A DNA stretch of 64,000 bases from Nocardioides faecalis (GCF_018388425.1 NZ_CP074406.1:3348001-3412000), one strand, 5' to 3'. Shown: positions 1 through 10,533, counted from the stretch's first letter. The notes: a model not told the origin generated them from the sequence alone. A program made the numbers and translations.

Positions 1-96
1 CGCAGGCCACGACTCTCAACGGAGGACAACAGGTTCACGCGGTCAACCTACTGAGCGGGCGAGGCCGGGCAAGGCCGGCGAGCCGCGACAGCCCCC

Positions 97-163
97 GTTC
101 ATCCGGTCTCCGTTCACCCTGCCCACGTTCACCCTGCCCACGTTCACCTGGCGGTGTCACAAT
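97..163 (+). promoter_or_regulatory. GTTCA(C/T)C direct-repeat array and -10 of ppk
   Basis: Four direct repeats of GTTCAYC start at 97, 112, 127 and 142, an exact 15-bp period. A CACAAT box at 158-163 follows and ends six bases before the ppk ATG, so transcription may begin at or next to the start codon (leaderless). The heptamer matches the PhoP (PHO box) core of actinobacteria, but known PHO boxes use 11-bp units. Phosphate control is therefore an inference. Confidence 0.55.
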
Positions 164-169
164 CGCGAC

Positions 170-2413
170 ATGACCAGTGCCCAGGCCGTCACCCCGCCCG
201 AGGATGAGCCGACGGACGCCGTACCGGCCAGCGACGTGAGCGTCCCGGCCCCGGCCGACCGGGGTCCGGCGCCGGACGCCGCCGCGGAGCACGGCCTCGA
301 CAACGACCCGGACGCGGCGACGTCCGTCGAGACGGCGAGCGAGGAGGAGGTCGAGGCGATCGCCGCGGTCGCGGCGGTGCGCAACCGGTACCTGGACCGC
401 GAGCTGTCGTGGCTGCGGTTCAACGAGCGCGTGCTCGAGCTGGCCGAGGACGACAGCCTGCCGCTGCTGGAGCGGGTCCGGTACCTGGCGATCTTCACCT
501 CGAACCTGGACGAGTTCTTCATGGTGCGCGTCGCCGGGCTGAAGCGGCGCATCGCCACCGGGCTGGCCGTGCGCGCGGCGAGCGGGATGCTGCCGCTGGA
601 GGTGCTGCAGGCGATCTGGGAGCGTGCGGGCGACCTGAGCCAGCGCCACGCGTCCGTGCTCCACGAGCAGCTGATGCCGGCGCTGCGCGAGGAGGGCATC
701 GAGCTGGTGCGCTGGGGTGAGCTGGACCGCGACGAGCAGAAGACCTGCAAGAAGCTGTTCAAGGAGCGCATCTTCCCCGTCCTCACCCCGTTGGCCGTGG
801 ACCCGGCGCACCCGTTCCCCTACATCTCCGGGCTCTCGCTCAACCTGGCGGTCCTGGTGCGCAACCCCAAGACCGGCAAGGAGCACTTCGCCCGGGTGAA
901 GGTGCCGCCGAACTTCGACCGGTTCGTGGCGCTGGGCAACGCCCGGTTCGTGCCGTTGGAGGACGTGATCGGCGCGCACCTGCGCCGATTGTTCCCGGGC
1001 ATGGACGTGCTGGAGGTGCACACCTTCCGGGTCACCCGCAACGAGGACCTGGAGGTCGAGGAGGACGACGCGGAGAACCTGCTGGCGGCGCTGGAGAAGG
1101 AGCTGCTGCGGCGGCGCTTCGGGCCGCCGGTGCGCCTGGAGGTGGAGGAGTCGATCGCGCCGCCGGTGCTGGAGCTGCTGGTCTCCGAGCTCGGCATCTC
1201 CGAGGACGAGGTGTTCCGGCTGCCCGGTCCGCTCGACCTGCGCGGCCTGCACTCGATCGCCGACCTGCCGCGCGAGGACCTGAAGTACCCCTCCTTCGTC
1301 CCCACCACCCACCCCCGCCTCGCGGAGGTCGAGTCGGCGGCACCGGTGGACGTGTTCAAGGCGATCCGGCGCGGCGACGTGCTGGTGCACCACCCCTACG
1401 ACTCGTTCGCCACCTCGGTACAGCGGTTCATCGAGCAGGCCGCGGCGGACCCGCACGTGCTGGCCATCAAGCAGACCCTCTACCGCACCTCCGGCGACTC
1501 ACCGATCATCGACGCCCTCATCGACGCCGCGGAGGCCGGCAAGCAGGTGCTGGTGCTGGTCGAGATCAAGGCCCGCTTCGACGAGCAGGCCAACATCCGC
1601 TGGGCGCGGAAGCTGGAGCAGGCCGGCTGCCACGTGGTCTACGGACTGGTCGGGCTCAAGACGCACTGCAAGCTGGCCATGGTGGTCCGCGACGAGGGCG
1701 AGCACCAGGGCGGCATCCGGCGCTACACCCACATCGGCACCGGCAACTACAACCCGAAGACCTCGCGGATGTACGAGGACCTCGGGCTGCTCACCACCGA
1801 CGAGACCATCGGCGAGGACGTCGCCCACCTGTTCAACAACCTCTCCGGCTGGTCGCGCAAGGCCACCTACGAGGAGCTGCTGGTCGCCCCCGACTCGGTG
1901 CGCAGCGGTCTGATCGCACAGATCCGCACCGAGATCGAGCACCACCGCGCCGGGCTGCCGGCGCGCATCCGGTTCAAGGCGAACTCGGTGGTCGACGAGC
2001 AGGTCATCGACGCGCTCTACCTGGCCTCGAACGCCGGGGTCCCCGTCGAGCTGCTCGTGCGCGGCATCTGCTCGCTGCGCCCCGGCGTCCCCGGCCTGAG
2101 CGAGAACATCACCGTGCGCTCCGTGCTCGGCCGCTTCCTCGAGCACAGCCGCGTGTTCAGCTTCGACAACGGCGGCGAGCCGGTGACCTGGATCGGCTCG
2201 GCCGACCTGATGCACCGCAACCTGGACCGCCGCGTCGAGGTGCTGGTGCGGCTGCCCGCCGCCAGCAGCGCCGAGGTGCGCGCGATGCTCGACCTGGCGT
2301 TCTCCCCCGACACCGAGGCGTGGGAGCTCTCCGCGGACGGCACGTGGACGCGCAAGCCCGGCCGCCGCCACCTCCAGGAGACGCTGATCCAGCGTCAGCG
2401 GCACCGCCGCTGA
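170..2413 (+). CDS. ppk: Polyphosphate kinase (PPK1)
   Basis: Cytoplasmic enzyme that reversibly moves the gamma phosphate of ATP onto long polyphosphate chains. The 747-residue product carries the N-terminal PPK motif [18 protein letters not shown] near residues 75-92 and the phospholipase-D-like C-terminal halves. The histidine expected to be autophosphorylated is His499, in [10 protein letters not shown], and the second active-site histidine is His659, in LEHSRVF. About 70 acidic, Ala/Pro-rich residues precede the conserved core and are an actinobacterial extension of unknown role. The ATG is preferred because a -10-like CACAAT box lies six bases upstream. The gene opens a block of phosphate genes, consistent with phosphate-responsive control. 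Confidence 0.95.
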   Translation: MTSAQAVTPPEDEPTDAVPASDVSVPAPADRGPAPDAAAEHGLDNDPDAATSVETASEEEVEAIAAVAAVRNRYLDRELSWLRFNERVLELAEDDSLPLLERVRYLAIFTSNLDEFFMVRVAGLKRRIATGLAVRAASGMLPLEVLQAIWERAGDLSQRHASVLHEQLMPALREEGIELVRWGELDRDEQKTCKKLFKERIFPVLTPLAVDPAHPFPYISGLSLNLAVLVRNPKTGKEHFARVKVPPNFDRFVALGNARFVPLEDVIGAHLRRLFPGMDVLEVHTFRVTRNEDLEVEEDDAENLLAALEKELLRRRFGPPVRLEVEESIAPPVLELLVSELGISEDEVFRLPGPLDLRGLHSIADLPREDLKYPSFVPTTHPRLAEVESAAPVDVFKAIRRGDVLVHHPYDSFATSVQRFIEQAAADPHVLAIKQTLYRTSGDSPIIDALIDAAEAGKQVLVLVEIKARFDEQANIRWARKLEQAGCHVVYGLVGLKTHCKLAMVVRDEGEHQGGIRRYTHIGTGNYNPKTSRMYEDLGLLTTDETIGEDVAHLFNNLSGWSRKATYEELLVAPDSVRSGLIAQIRTEIEHHRAGLPARIRFKANSVVDEQVIDALYLASNAGVPVELLVRGICSLRPGVPGLSENITVRSVLGRFLEHSRVFSFDNGGEPVTWIGSADLMHRNLDRRVEVLVRLPAASSAEVRAMLDLAFSPDTEAWELSADGTWTRKPGRRHLQETLIQRQRHRR

Positions 2414-2542
2414 GCCGTCGTACGACGTCCCAGGCCAGGGGCGTGTGGTGGGCCACAGTGACAACGGGGGCGGTGGTTTGCGTTCCGCAGAAGGTGACCC
2501 CCTAGCATGAAGTCGTTCCACTCCGCCTCTACAGGAGTTCAT

Positions 2543-3166
2543 GTGGGTCTGCGTCTGCGTCTACGTCCGGTCGATACCTCCTTCTACGATCTGTTCACCC
2601 AAGCCGCGCAGCACCTGGTCACCGGTGCCGAGCTCTTGGCCGAGATGTTGTCGGACTCCTCCAACAAGGAGTCGGTCGCCGAGCGCATGCGTGCCGCCGA
2701 GCACGCCGCCGACGAGACGACGCACGAGCTGATCAAGAAGGTCAACAGCACCTTCGTCACCCCGTTCGACCGCGAGGACATCTACGCGCTCGGGTCCGGC
2801 CTCGACGACGTCATGGACATGATGGACGAGGCCGTCGACCTGATCCTGCTCTACGAGGTCAAGGAGCTGCCGCCGGAGCTGACCGAACAGGTCGAGGTCC
2901 TGCAGCGCTGCGCCGAGCTCACCGCCGCCGCCATGCCGCGGCTGCAGTCCATGAAGTCGCTGGACGACTACTGGATCGAGATCAACCGCCTGGAGAACAC
3001 GGGCGACCGCAACCACCGCCGCACGTTGGCCAAGCTGTTCTCCGGTGAGTTCGCCACCATCGAGGTCCTCAAGCTGAAGGACATCGTCGAGTCGCTCGAG
3101 GGCGCCATCGACGCCTTCGAGAAGGTCGCGAACACCGTGGAGCAGATCGCCGTCAAGGAAGGCTGA
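2543..3166 (+). CDS. DUF47 (PhoU-like) phosphate transport accessory protein
   Basis: All-helical 207-residue protein of the DUF47/PhoU-like family, members of which are normally encoded with a Pit-type transporter and thought to regulate it. I place the start at a GTG with an AGGAG ribosome site at 2533-2537, five bases upstream, rather than at the upstream ATG at 2507. The sequence starts MGLRLRLRPVDTSFYDLF and contains the repeated acidic/hydrophobic helices typical of the family, including LDDVMDMMDEAVD. Only 11 bases separate its stop from pit, so the pair is almost certainly co-transcribed. Confidence 0.9.
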   Translation: MGLRLRLRPVDTSFYDLFTQAAQHLVTGAELLAEMLSDSSNKESVAERMRAAEHAADETTHELIKKVNSTFVTPFDREDIYALGSGLDDVMDMMDEAVDLILLYEVKELPPELTEQVEVLQRCAELTAAAMPRLQSMKSLDDYWIEINRLENTGDRNHRRTLAKLFSGEFATIEVLKLKDIVESLEGAIDAFEKVANTVEQIAVKEG

Positions 3167-3177
3167 GTCAGCCAGCT

Positions 3178-4209
3178 GTGGACTCCATCCTCCTGATGGT
3201 CATCGCGGTCGTGGTGATCGCGCTGGTCTTCGACTACACCAACGGCTTCCACGACGCGGCGAACGCGATCGCGACCTCGGTGTCCACCCGGGCACTGACC
3301 CCGCGGATCGCACTGGCCATGGCCGCGGTGCTGAACTTCGTAGGCGCACTCCTCGGAGTCGGCGTCGCCCAGACGATCCAAGGGATCATCAAGATCGGTG
3401 AGGTGACCACCTCAGGCGACGAGCACGATCGCATCCATGCGCTCACGATCGTGGTGGCCGCCCTGGTCGGCGCGATCGTGTGGAACCTGATCACCTGGTA
3501 CTTCGGGATCCCCAGCTCCTCCTCGCACGCCCTGATCGGCGGCATCGTCGGCGCCGGTATCGCCAGCGCGACCACGGTCGAGTGGACCACCCTGGTCGAC
3601 AAGGTCGCGATCCCGATGGTCATCTCGCCGCTCATCGGCTTCCTCGGTGCGTTCCTGTTCATGACCGCGATCATGTGGGTGTTCCGCAAGGCCAACCAGC
3701 ACAAGGTCAACCGCGGCTTCCGTCTCGCGCAGACCGTGTCGGCGGCGGGCATGTCGCTGGGCCACGGCCTGCAGGACGCGCAGAAGACGATGGGTGTCAT
3801 CGTGCTCGCGCTGGTCGCCGGCGGGTACTCCGACGGTGAGGACGTCCCGCTCTGGGTGATCGTCTCCGCCGCCCTCGCGATCGCGGCCGGCACCTACTCC
3901 GGTGGCTGGCGGATCATGCGGACCCTGGGCCGCAAGATCATCGATCTCGACCCGCCGCGCGGCTTCGCCGCCGAGGGTGTGGCCGCCACGGTGCTCTATG
4001 TGATGGCGATGGGCCTGCACGCGCCGGTCTCGACCACGCACACGATCACCTCCGCGATCATGGGCTCCGGCGCGACCCGTCGGTTCAGCGCGGTGCGCTG
4101 GGGTGTGGCCCGCGGCATCGTCGTCGCCTGGATCGTCACGATCCCGGCCGCCGCGCTCGTCTCGATCCTCACCTACTTCGGTCTCGCCGCGGTCATCCCC
4201 GGCAACTGA
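3178..4209 (+). CDS. pit: Low-affinity inorganic phosphate transporter (Pit family)
   Basis: Membrane carrier for metal-phosphate/proton symport, 343 residues with about ten hydrophobic segments. The family signature FDYTNGFHDAANAIATSVST lies near residues 19-38, and its inverted-repeat counterpart, with a GxxSSSHALIGG motif (PSSSSHALIGGIVGAGIA), lies near residues 111-130. A second half-signature, HAPVSTTHTITSAIMGSG, is near the C terminus. The GTG start at 3178 follows the DUF47 gene by 11 bases. A strong hairpin terminator ends the transcript. With pstSCAB just downstream on the other strand, the locus carries both low- and high-affinity phosphate uptake. Confidence 0.93.
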   Translation: MDSILLMVIAVVVIALVFDYTNGFHDAANAIATSVSTRALTPRIALAMAAVLNFVGALLGVGVAQTIQGIIKIGEVTTSGDEHDRIHALTIVVAALVGAIVWNLITWYFGIPSSSSHALIGGIVGAGIASATTVEWTTLVDKVAIPMVISPLIGFLGAFLFMTAIMWVFRKANQHKVNRGFRLAQTVSAAGMSLGHGLQDAQKTMGVIVLALVAGGYSDGEDVPLWVIVSAALAIAAGTYSGGWRIMRTLGRKIIDLDPPRGFAAEGVAATVLYVMAMGLHAPVSTTHTITSAIMGSGATRRFSAVRWGVARGIVVAWIVTIPAAALVSILTYFGLAAVIPGN

Positions 4210-4220
4210 GCCTTCTCGTC

Positions 4221-4262
4221 GTCAGCGCCCGAGCCGTTCGGCTCGGGCGCTGACGCATTTTT
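4221..4262 (+). terminator. Rho-independent terminator after pit
   Basis: A 15-bp perfect stem (4221-4235 with 4240-4254) around a GTTC loop is followed by CGCATTTTT. It sits between the convergent pit and pstB genes; the T run is on the + strand side. Confidence 0.9.
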
Positions 4263-4310
4263 GGAGCACGGCCAGCCGGGCGTGACCCCGGGCTCCCCGC
4301 GCCGCTCGGC

Positions 4311-5090
<780 letters not shown>

Positions 5091-5118
5091 TTGCTGTGGT
5101 TCCTTCTCGACCCGCAGG

Positions 5119-6177
5119 TCACTTCTTGGGGGCGAAGATCCGCCCGACGATGCGTGCCACGAGGTTGAGCACCATCACGATCAGGATGAGGACGAAGGCG
5201 GCGCCCCAGGCGTTCGCCTCGGCGGAGGCGTCGCCGCGCAGGTTCTGTCCGTAGATCAGCACCGGCAGGGTGGTCATCGCGCCGTCGAACAGGTTCATGT
5301 TGGTGCGGTCGGTGGCGCCGGCGATCAGCAGCAGCGGCGCGGTCTCGCCGATCACCCGGGAGGTGGCCAGGGTGACGCCGGTGAGGATGCCGCCCAGCGC
5401 GGTGGGCAGCACCACCTTGACGATGGTGCGCCACTTCGGCGTGCCCAGGGCGTACGCCGCCTCGCGCAGGTCGTCCGGGACGAGCATCAGCATCTCCTCG
5501 GTCGCCCGCACCACGATCGGGATCATCAGCAGCGACAGTGCCACCGAGCCGCCGAAGCCGGAGACGTAGGCGGGCCCGAAGAGCAGCGTGAACAGCGCGA
5601 ACGCGAAGAGGCCGGCGACGATGGAGGGGATGCCGGTCATCACGTCGACGAGGAAGGTGATCGCCCGGGCCAGCGGGTTGCCGCGGCCGTACTCGACCAG
5701 GTAGATCGCGGCCATCACGCCGACCGGCACGGAGATCACCGCGGCGCCGAGCGTGACCAGCAGCGTGCCGATCACCGCGTGGTAGATGCCGATCGGCTGG
5801 TCGATCTGCGTCTTGAAGAACGAGTAGCTCAAGAACACGCCGTCGACGCGGCTGGCGCCCTGGGCCACCACCCGCCAGACCAGCGAGACCAGCGGGACCA
5901 CCGCGACGGCGAAGGTGGTCCAGATCAGCCCGGTCATCAGCCGGTCCACGGCGGAGCGGCGGCCCTCCACGGCCAGCGACCACAGCGGCAGCGCCAGCAG
6001 GAAGCCGAGCACGCCGACGACCGCGGCGCCGACCGCCGGGGTGCCGAGCACCGCGAGCAGGCCGGCGAACGCGGCGACGACCACGGCGACGACGTACGGC
6101 GCCTGCCAGGGCAGGCGGGGGCTGGTCAGCGACAGGTGCTGCACCCGGCTCGGGCGCGCCTGGTCGAGCACGGTCAT
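5119..6177 (-). CDS. pstA: Phosphate ABC transporter permease PstA
   Basis: Inner-membrane permease of the Pst system, 352 residues. The start is the ATG at 6177, whose ATGA overlaps the pstC stop, indicating translational coupling; the longer open frame upstream is antisense to pstC. Hydrophobic segments begin near residue 20, with two TM segments ahead of the conserved six-helix permease core. The permease loop that docks on PstB is visible as [21 protein letters not shown]-terminal residues 1-20 are polar and cytoplasmic. Confidence 0.95.
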   Translation of the reverse strand: MTVLDQARPSRVQHLSLTSPRLPWQAPYVVAVVVAAFAGLLAVLGTPAVGAAVVGVLGFLLALPLWSLAVEGRRSAVDRLMTGLIWTTFAVAVVPLVSLVWRVVAQGASRVDGVFLSYSFFKTQIDQPIGIYHAVIGTLLVTLGAAVISVPVGVMAAIYLVEYGRGNPLARAITFLVDVMTGIPSIVAGLFAFALFTLLFGPAYVSGFGGSVALSLLMIPIVVRATEEMLMLVPDDLREAAYALGTPKWRTIVKVVLPTALGGILTGVTLATSRVIGETAPLLLIAGATDRTNMNLFDGAMTTLPVLIYGQNLRGDASAEANAWGAAFVLILIVMVLNLVARIVGRIFAPKK

Positions 6178-7154
6178 CGCGCCATCCGCCTCTCGCTGCG
6201 GCCCACGATCCAGCGGGCGGCGAAGTTCACCAGGAAGGTCATCAAGAACAGCACCAGGCCGGTGGCGACCAGCACGTTGAGCAGGTCGGGGCTGCGCTCC
6301 TTGTACTTGAGCGCGATGTTGGCGGCGATCGAGGTCGGGCTGGAGGTGGCGATGATGTTCCACGACAGGTCGAAGCCGACGGAGAGCACCATCGTGACCG
6401 CCATCGTCTCGCCCAGCGCGCGGCCCAGGCCGAGCATCACCGCGGAGACCATGCCGGAGCGGGCATAGGGGAAGACCGTCATCCGGATCATCTCCCAGCG
6501 GGTGGCGCCCAGCGCGAGGGCGGCCTCCTCGTGGAGCCGCGGGGTGCGGGAGAAGACCTCACGCGAGATCGCGGTGATGATCGGCAGGATCATGATCGCC
6601 AGCACGATGCCCGCGGTGAGCACGGAGCGCCCGGCCGGGTTGGGTTCGCCGAACAATGCGCCGACGACCGGGATCGGGCCGAGGTTCTCGTGCAGCCAGC
6701 GGTGCAGCGGCACGAGCTTCTGGGCGAGGAAGAACGCGCCCCACAGGCCGTAGACCACCGAGGGCACCGCGGCGAGCAGGTCGATGACGAAGGCGATCGG
6801 GGTGGCGACCCAGCGCGGTGCGTAGTGGCTGATCACCAGCGCGATCCCGAACGCCAACGGCACCGCGATGACAAGCGCGATGATCGAGGCGGTGAACGTG
6901 CCGACGAGCAGCGGGCCGACGTATCCGGCGAAGCTCGCCGCGTGCGGTCCGTAGACCTCGGCGGGCTTGGTGAACCCGCTGGCGCCCTTGATCGCCAGGA
7001 ACACGAAGACCCCTGCCAGCGCGGCGACGATCGTCAGCCCGGCCAGGAGGGCGATCGTCTTGAAGACGCGGTCGCCGAGGCCGCCGCGGACGGTCGTCCA
7101 CGGCGACGGGGCCTCGGCGAGTCCCGCGGGGGTCTGCGTGGGTGGGGCTGTCAC
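6174..7154 (-). CDS. pstC: Phosphate ABC transporter permease PstC
   Basis: Partner permease of PstA, 326 residues with six main membrane helices. The coupling-loop motif EEAALALGATRWEMIRMTV lies in the C-terminal half, matching PstC proteins. It starts with ATG at 7154 and its TGA overlaps the pstA ATG. It follows pstS after a gap of about 108 bases that contains a GC-rich hairpin, which may allow more PstS than permease to be made. Confidence 0.95.
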   Translation of the reverse strand: MTAPPTQTPAGLAEAPSPWTTVRGGLGDRVFKTIALLAGLTIVAALAGVFVFLAIKGASGFTKPAEVYGPHAASFAGYVGPLLVGTFTASIIALVIAVPLAFGIALVISHYAPRWVATPIAFVIDLLAAVPSVVYGLWGAFFLAQKLVPLHRWLHENLGPIPVVGALFGEPNPAGRSVLTAGIVLAIMILPIITAISREVFSRTPRLHEEAALALGATRWEMIRMTVFPYARSGMVSAVMLGLGRALGETMAVTMVLSVGFDLSWNIIATSSPTSIAANIALKYKERSPDLLNVLVATGLVLFLMTFLVNFAARWIVGRSERRMAR

Positions 7155-7190
7155 TTCGTCACCTCGAGCTCATGGGGTGGTGCGGCGGCG

Positions 7191-7224
7191 CGTCCGCCGG
7201 CGTACGGCGCCGGCGCGGCGGACG
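7191..7224 (-). promoter_or_regulatory. Hairpin between pstS and pstC
   Basis: CGTCCGCCG at 7191-7199 pairs perfectly with CGGCGGACG at 7216-7224. No T run follows on the minus strand, so full termination is unlikely. Partial termination or 3'-end protection of pstS mRNA is the likely role, by analogy with other solute-binding-protein operons. Confidence 0.45.
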
Positions 7225-7262
7225 GGGCCGGGCGGGCGTGCCGCCCGACCCCGTCGTCGAGG

Positions 7263-8351
7263 TCACCGGGTGGTGATGCCGGCGACGATCTTCTGGGCCC
7301 GCTCGGCGGTCTCGGGCGCGAGCTTGGCGGAGCCGGCGAAGTCGGCCGCGTCGGCCTGCCCCTCGTCGGAGACGATGTACTCGAGGTAGCCCTTGACGTT
7401 GGCCGCCTCGGTCTCGTCCTCGTAGGTCTCGCACGCGATGAGGTAGGACAGCAGGATGACCGGGTAGGCACCGGCCTCGGTGGTGGCCCGGTCCACGTCG
7501 ACGGCGATGTCGGTCTCGTCGCGGCCCTCCACCACCGGGGAGACGGCGACGGTCTTGGCCGCGCCCTCCGGCGACGGCGGGACGAAGGTGTCACCGACGG
7601 CCACGGAGACCGTCGAGAGGTCGCCGGTCTGGCTGGCGTCGGCGTAGCCGATCGCGCCGGCGGTGTCGCCGATCTGCTTGACCACCCCGGAGGTGCCCTC
7701 GGCGGAGAGACCGCCGGAGACCGGGAAGGCGTCGGCCGCCTCGTAGCCCCAGGCCTCGGGGGCGGTCTTGGCCAGGTAGTCGGTGAAGTTCTTGGTGGTG
7801 CCGGAGTCGTCGGCGCGGTGCACCGGGGAGATCGCGAGGTCGGGCAGCGCGACGCCGTCGTTGGTGGCGGCGATCTCCTTGTCGTCCCACTTCTTGATCT
7901 TGCCGTCGAAGATCTTCGCGATGGTCGAGGGCGTGAGCCTCAGCTCGGTGACGCCGGGGACGTTGAAGGCGATCCCGATGGAGGAGATGTAGGCGGGGAT
8001 CTCCACGACGTTGCCGTCGCAGCGCTCCTTGGCCTTGGCCAGGTCCTCGTCGGCGATGTAGGAGTCGGAGCCGGCGAAGGACAGCGCGCCGGAGACGAAC
8101 TGGCTGCGGCCGTCGGTGGAGCCGAGCAGCGCGTAGTCGACGGCCAGGCCGCTGTTCTTGCCCTGTATCGCGGTCCGCCAGGCCTCCTGTGCCTTCTCCT
8201 GCGAGGTGGCGCCGCCACCCTTCAGGTTGCCGGACAGGCCGTCCGCGGCCGGGTCGGCGCCGGACTCGTTGGCCGCGCCGCAGGCGCTCATCAGCAGGGC
8301 GAGGGCGGCGATACCGGGCACAGTGCCGCGGCGGATGGTGGTGGTGTTCAA
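7263..8351 (-). CDS. pstS: Phosphate-binding lipoprotein PstS
   Basis: Extracellular phosphate-binding component of the Pst importer, 362 residues from the chosen start. I choose the TTG at 8351 (LNTTTIRRG) because GGAGAGG lies about eight bases upstream and a normal lipoprotein signal follows, ending at the lipobox LMSAC. The frame stays open 22 codons further, but that extension adds nothing recognisable. Phosphate-contacting segments are visible as GGGATSQ after the signal, SFAGSDSYI, and HRADDSGTTKNFTDYL. It is first in pstSCAB behind a PHO box. Confidence 0.93.
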   Translation of the reverse strand: MNTTTIRRGTVPGIAALALLMSACGAANESGADPAADGLSGNLKGGGATSQEKAQEAWRTAIQGKNSGLAVDYALLGSTDGRSQFVSGALSFAGSDSYIADEDLAKAKERCDGNVVEIPAYISSIGIAFNVPGVTELRLTPSTIAKIFDGKIKKWDDKEIAATNDGVALPDLAISPVHRADDSGTTKNFTDYLAKTAPEAWGYEAADAFPVSGGLSAEGTSGVVKQIGDTAGAIGYADASQTGDLSTVSVAVGDTFVPPSPEGAAKTVAVSPVVEGRDETDIAVDVDRATTEAGAYPVILLSYLIACETYEDETEAANVKGYLEYIVSDEGQADAADFAGSAKLAPETAERAQKIVAGITTR

Positions 8352-8452
8352 GGGACGTGCCTCTCCACAGGTGAGGGGCAGCTCGCACCATGGCCCCTCG
8401 CTCGTACTGGACACCACGGACGTTAGGCAGCGGGGGTAACGCGACTCCCCGA

Positions 8453-8474
8453 CGAACCTGAACGGAGGGTGAAC
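8453..8474 (-). promoter_or_regulatory. PHO box (PhoP site) upstream of pstS
   Basis: On the minus strand GTTCACCCTCC (8474-8464) is followed directly by GTTCAGGTTCG (8463-8453): two 11-bp direct-repeat units matching the actinobacterial PhoP consensus. The site lies about 100 bases before the TTG start of pstS. PhoP control under phosphate limitation follows from established knowledge of this motif. Confidence 0.8.
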
Positions 8475-8506
8475 AGTGGCGGTCGCCTCGCCTCAGGCAC
8501 GACCGC

Positions 8507-9379
8507 TCAGGTACGACGCCCCGGCGCGTGCCGCTCGACGGCGACCACGTCCCCGCGGTGCAGGTGCAGCACCAGCATCTCGGCGGGCGCCAGGCCCGGC
8601 GCCTCGGGCGCGAGCTCGATCCCGAAGGCGTCGTACACCCACCCCAGGACGGGGCGGTGGCTGCACAGCACGGACGCCCGCCCCTCGACGACCTCGCCGA
8701 CGACCTTCGCGACCCCCCGCGCGTTGGCGTGCTCCTCGCTGAGCTCACGGCGCAGGTCGAGGTCGCGGCCGGCGGCGTGGGCGTAGGGCTGCACGGTCTG
8801 CACGCAGCGGCGGCTGGGCGAGGAGACGAGGTGGCGCACGCCGTACGCCTCGAGCAGGCCGGCGAGGTCCGCGGCCTCCTGCTCCCCGGCCGCGGTCAGC
8901 GGCCGCTCGGGGTCCGGGCCGCGCCACTTCGCGCGGTCGAGCGCGTGGCCGTGCCGGAGCACGACGTGGGCGCGGGTGCGGCGCCGCACACCGAGCGCCT
9001 CGGTGAGGGTGGACCGGTCCCGGTCGTAGCTGAGCAGGCTCGCCGCGGCGTCGGTCGGCACCCAGCGGACCTCGTCGATCTCGTCGCCGGCGCGGTAGCC
9101 GGCCACGTCGTCGTCGCCGCGGACCCGGCCGGTCCAGTACCGCACCTGCTTGGTGCGCCCGTCGGCGAGCGGGTAGCGCTGGGTGGTCAGCGGCACACCG
9201 AGCCGCACCCGCAGCCCGGTCTCCTCCCGCGTCTCGCGCACGGCGGCGACGACGGGGTGCTCGCCGGGGTCGAGCTTGCCCTTGGGGAAGGACCAGTCGT
9301 CGTACTTCGGGCGGTGCACGAGCAGCACCTCGCGCCCGCGGCGGGTCGCGACCACGCCGGCAGCGAGGATCTCGGGCAC
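8507..9379 (-). CDS. NUDIX hydrolase fused to histidine phosphatase (MutT1-like)
   Basis: Two-domain cytoplasmic enzyme of 290 residues. Residues 1-130 are a NUDIX domain with a complete Nudix box (G34, E40, R48-E49, E52-E53, G55). Residues about 136-290 are a histidine phosphatase with the LRHGHA motif near residue 142 and a second catalytic His in CSHRPVLG. This matches mycobacterial MutT1, which hydrolyses 8-oxo-dGTP and diadenosine polyphosphates and then removes a phosphate. Its position beside ppk/pst is conserved in actinobacteria. It is divergent from the next gene. Confidence 0.88.
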   Translation of the reverse strand: MPEILAAGVVATRRGREVLLVHRPKYDDWSFPKGKLDPGEHPVVAAVRETREETGLRVRLGVPLTTQRYPLADGRTKQVRYWTGRVRGDDDVAGYRAGDEIDEVRWVPTDAAASLLSYDRDRSTLTEALGVRRRTRAHVVLRHGHALDRAKWRGPDPERPLTAAGEQEAADLAGLLEAYGVRHLVSSPSRRCVQTVQPYAHAAGRDLDLRRELSEEHANARGVAKVVGEVVEGRASVLCSHRPVLGWVYDAFGIELAPEAPGLAPAEMLVLHLHRGDVVAVERHAPGRRT

Positions 9380-9426
9380 GTGGCCTAGTCTCGCAGGCGA
9401 CCGTTCGACGTCCAGGAGGTTCGCCG

Positions 9427-10506
9427 GTGCTCCGCCGTCTGGGTGCCCTCATGCGCCGGCCCCGCCGGCGTGTCGTGCTGCTGGTCCTCGTGCTCGTGGC
9501 CGTCGTCGCCGGCGGCGGGCTGCTCGCCTGGCGGCTGACCCGCGAGGAGCCGACCCGGTTGGCCGCCGCGGTGGCGCTGGCGCCGGCCTCCACGCAGCGG
9601 TTCGGCTGGACCGACTGGTCGGCGGTGCGCGCCGAGCTGGGCTCGGAGGTCTCCGCGTCGTCGTCGACCGAGGAGCTGGACGCCCTCCTCGCCGCGGCCT
9701 TCGACCGTGACCTGGCCTCGGTGAGCGCGCTGGTGGAGTCGGCGCCCACCCTGCACACCGAGTTCGGCTTCTCGCCGGCCTCGCTGGACTGGGAGCTGTT
9801 CGCCCAGGGCGCGGACGGTGCGGTGGTGTTCCTCGGCGTCGGTGAGGACTTCGACTTCGCGGCGCTGCGCGAGCGGCTTCGGGCGATGGGTTTCGAGGAG
9901 CCGGAGTCCGCCGACGGCGTGTGGCACGGCGGGGTGGACCTGCTCGAAGGGCTGGACGGTCCCGTCACCCCGCAGCTGGCAGCGTTGCGGCTCGACGAGG
10001 ACGCGGACCTGCTGGTCAGCGGTGACGACGCGGTGTTCCTCGGCCAGGTCGACGAGGACGCACGCGGCGACGACGACGGTGTGGCCGCCGCAGCCGCAGC
10101 CGTCGGGGACGCGGTGTCCGCCTCGGTCTACACCGGCGACTACACGTGCGCGGAGCTGTCGATGAGCGCGGCCGACCCCGTCGACCGCACCCGCGCCGCG
10201 GAGCTGATCGAGGCCGCCGGGGACATCAACCCGGTGACCGGGTTCGCCATCGCCGCGCAGCCCGGCGGCGCGGTCCGGGTGGCGATGGGTTTCGAGTCCG
10301 CGGAGCAGGCCCGCAAGAACGCCGACAGCCGTTCGGTGCTCGCCGCCGGCCCGGCGCCCGGTCAGGGCGGCAGCTTCGGCGACCGGTTCGACCTGGGCCG
10401 GGTGGCCGCCCGGGACGCCGTGGTCACCATGGACCTGACGCCCATCGCCGGCGCCTGGGTGCTCTCGGACCTCAACCAGGGCCCGGTGCTGTTCGCCACC
10501 TGCTGA
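9427..10506 (+). CDS. Membrane-anchored hypothetical protein
   Basis: 359-residue protein I do not recognise by family. AGGAGG at 9414-9419 sits seven bases before the GTG start. Residues 1-15 are strongly basic, residues 17-38 are one membrane segment (VVLLVLVLVAVVAGGGLLAW), and the rest is an acidic, presumably extracytoplasmic domain with no Cys pair or enzyme motif that I can see. It converges on copA with only 27 bases between stops. Confidence 0.8.
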   Translation: MLRRLGALMRRPRRRVVLLVLVLVAVVAGGGLLAWRLTREEPTRLAAAVALAPASTQRFGWTDWSAVRAELGSEVSASSSTEELDALLAAAFDRDLASVSALVESAPTLHTEFGFSPASLDWELFAQGADGAVVFLGVGEDFDFAALRERLRAMGFEEPESADGVWHGGVDLLEGLDGPVTPQLAALRLDEDADLLVSGDDAVFLGQVDEDARGDDDGVAAAAAAVGDAVSASVYTGDYTCAELSMSAADPVDRTRAAELIEAAGDINPVTGFAIAAQPGGAVRVAMGFESAEQARKNADSRSVLAAGPAPGQGGSFGDRFDLGRVAARDAVVTMDLTPIAGAWVLSDLNQGPVLFATC

Positions 10507-10533
10507 GTCAGCAGGAGGGCCCAATGAGAGGGC

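Noticed and set aside
1..54. Possible C-terminal tail of an upstream gene ending with TGA at 52-54
   Set aside because: Only 17 codons are visible and they match no family that I can name, so no gene is called.
6531..8426. 631-residue open frame on the + strand over pstC/pstS
   Set aside because: It is antisense to two well-supported genes, has no recognisable domain, and its Arg/Asp/Gly-rich content is typical of shadow frames in GC-rich DNA.
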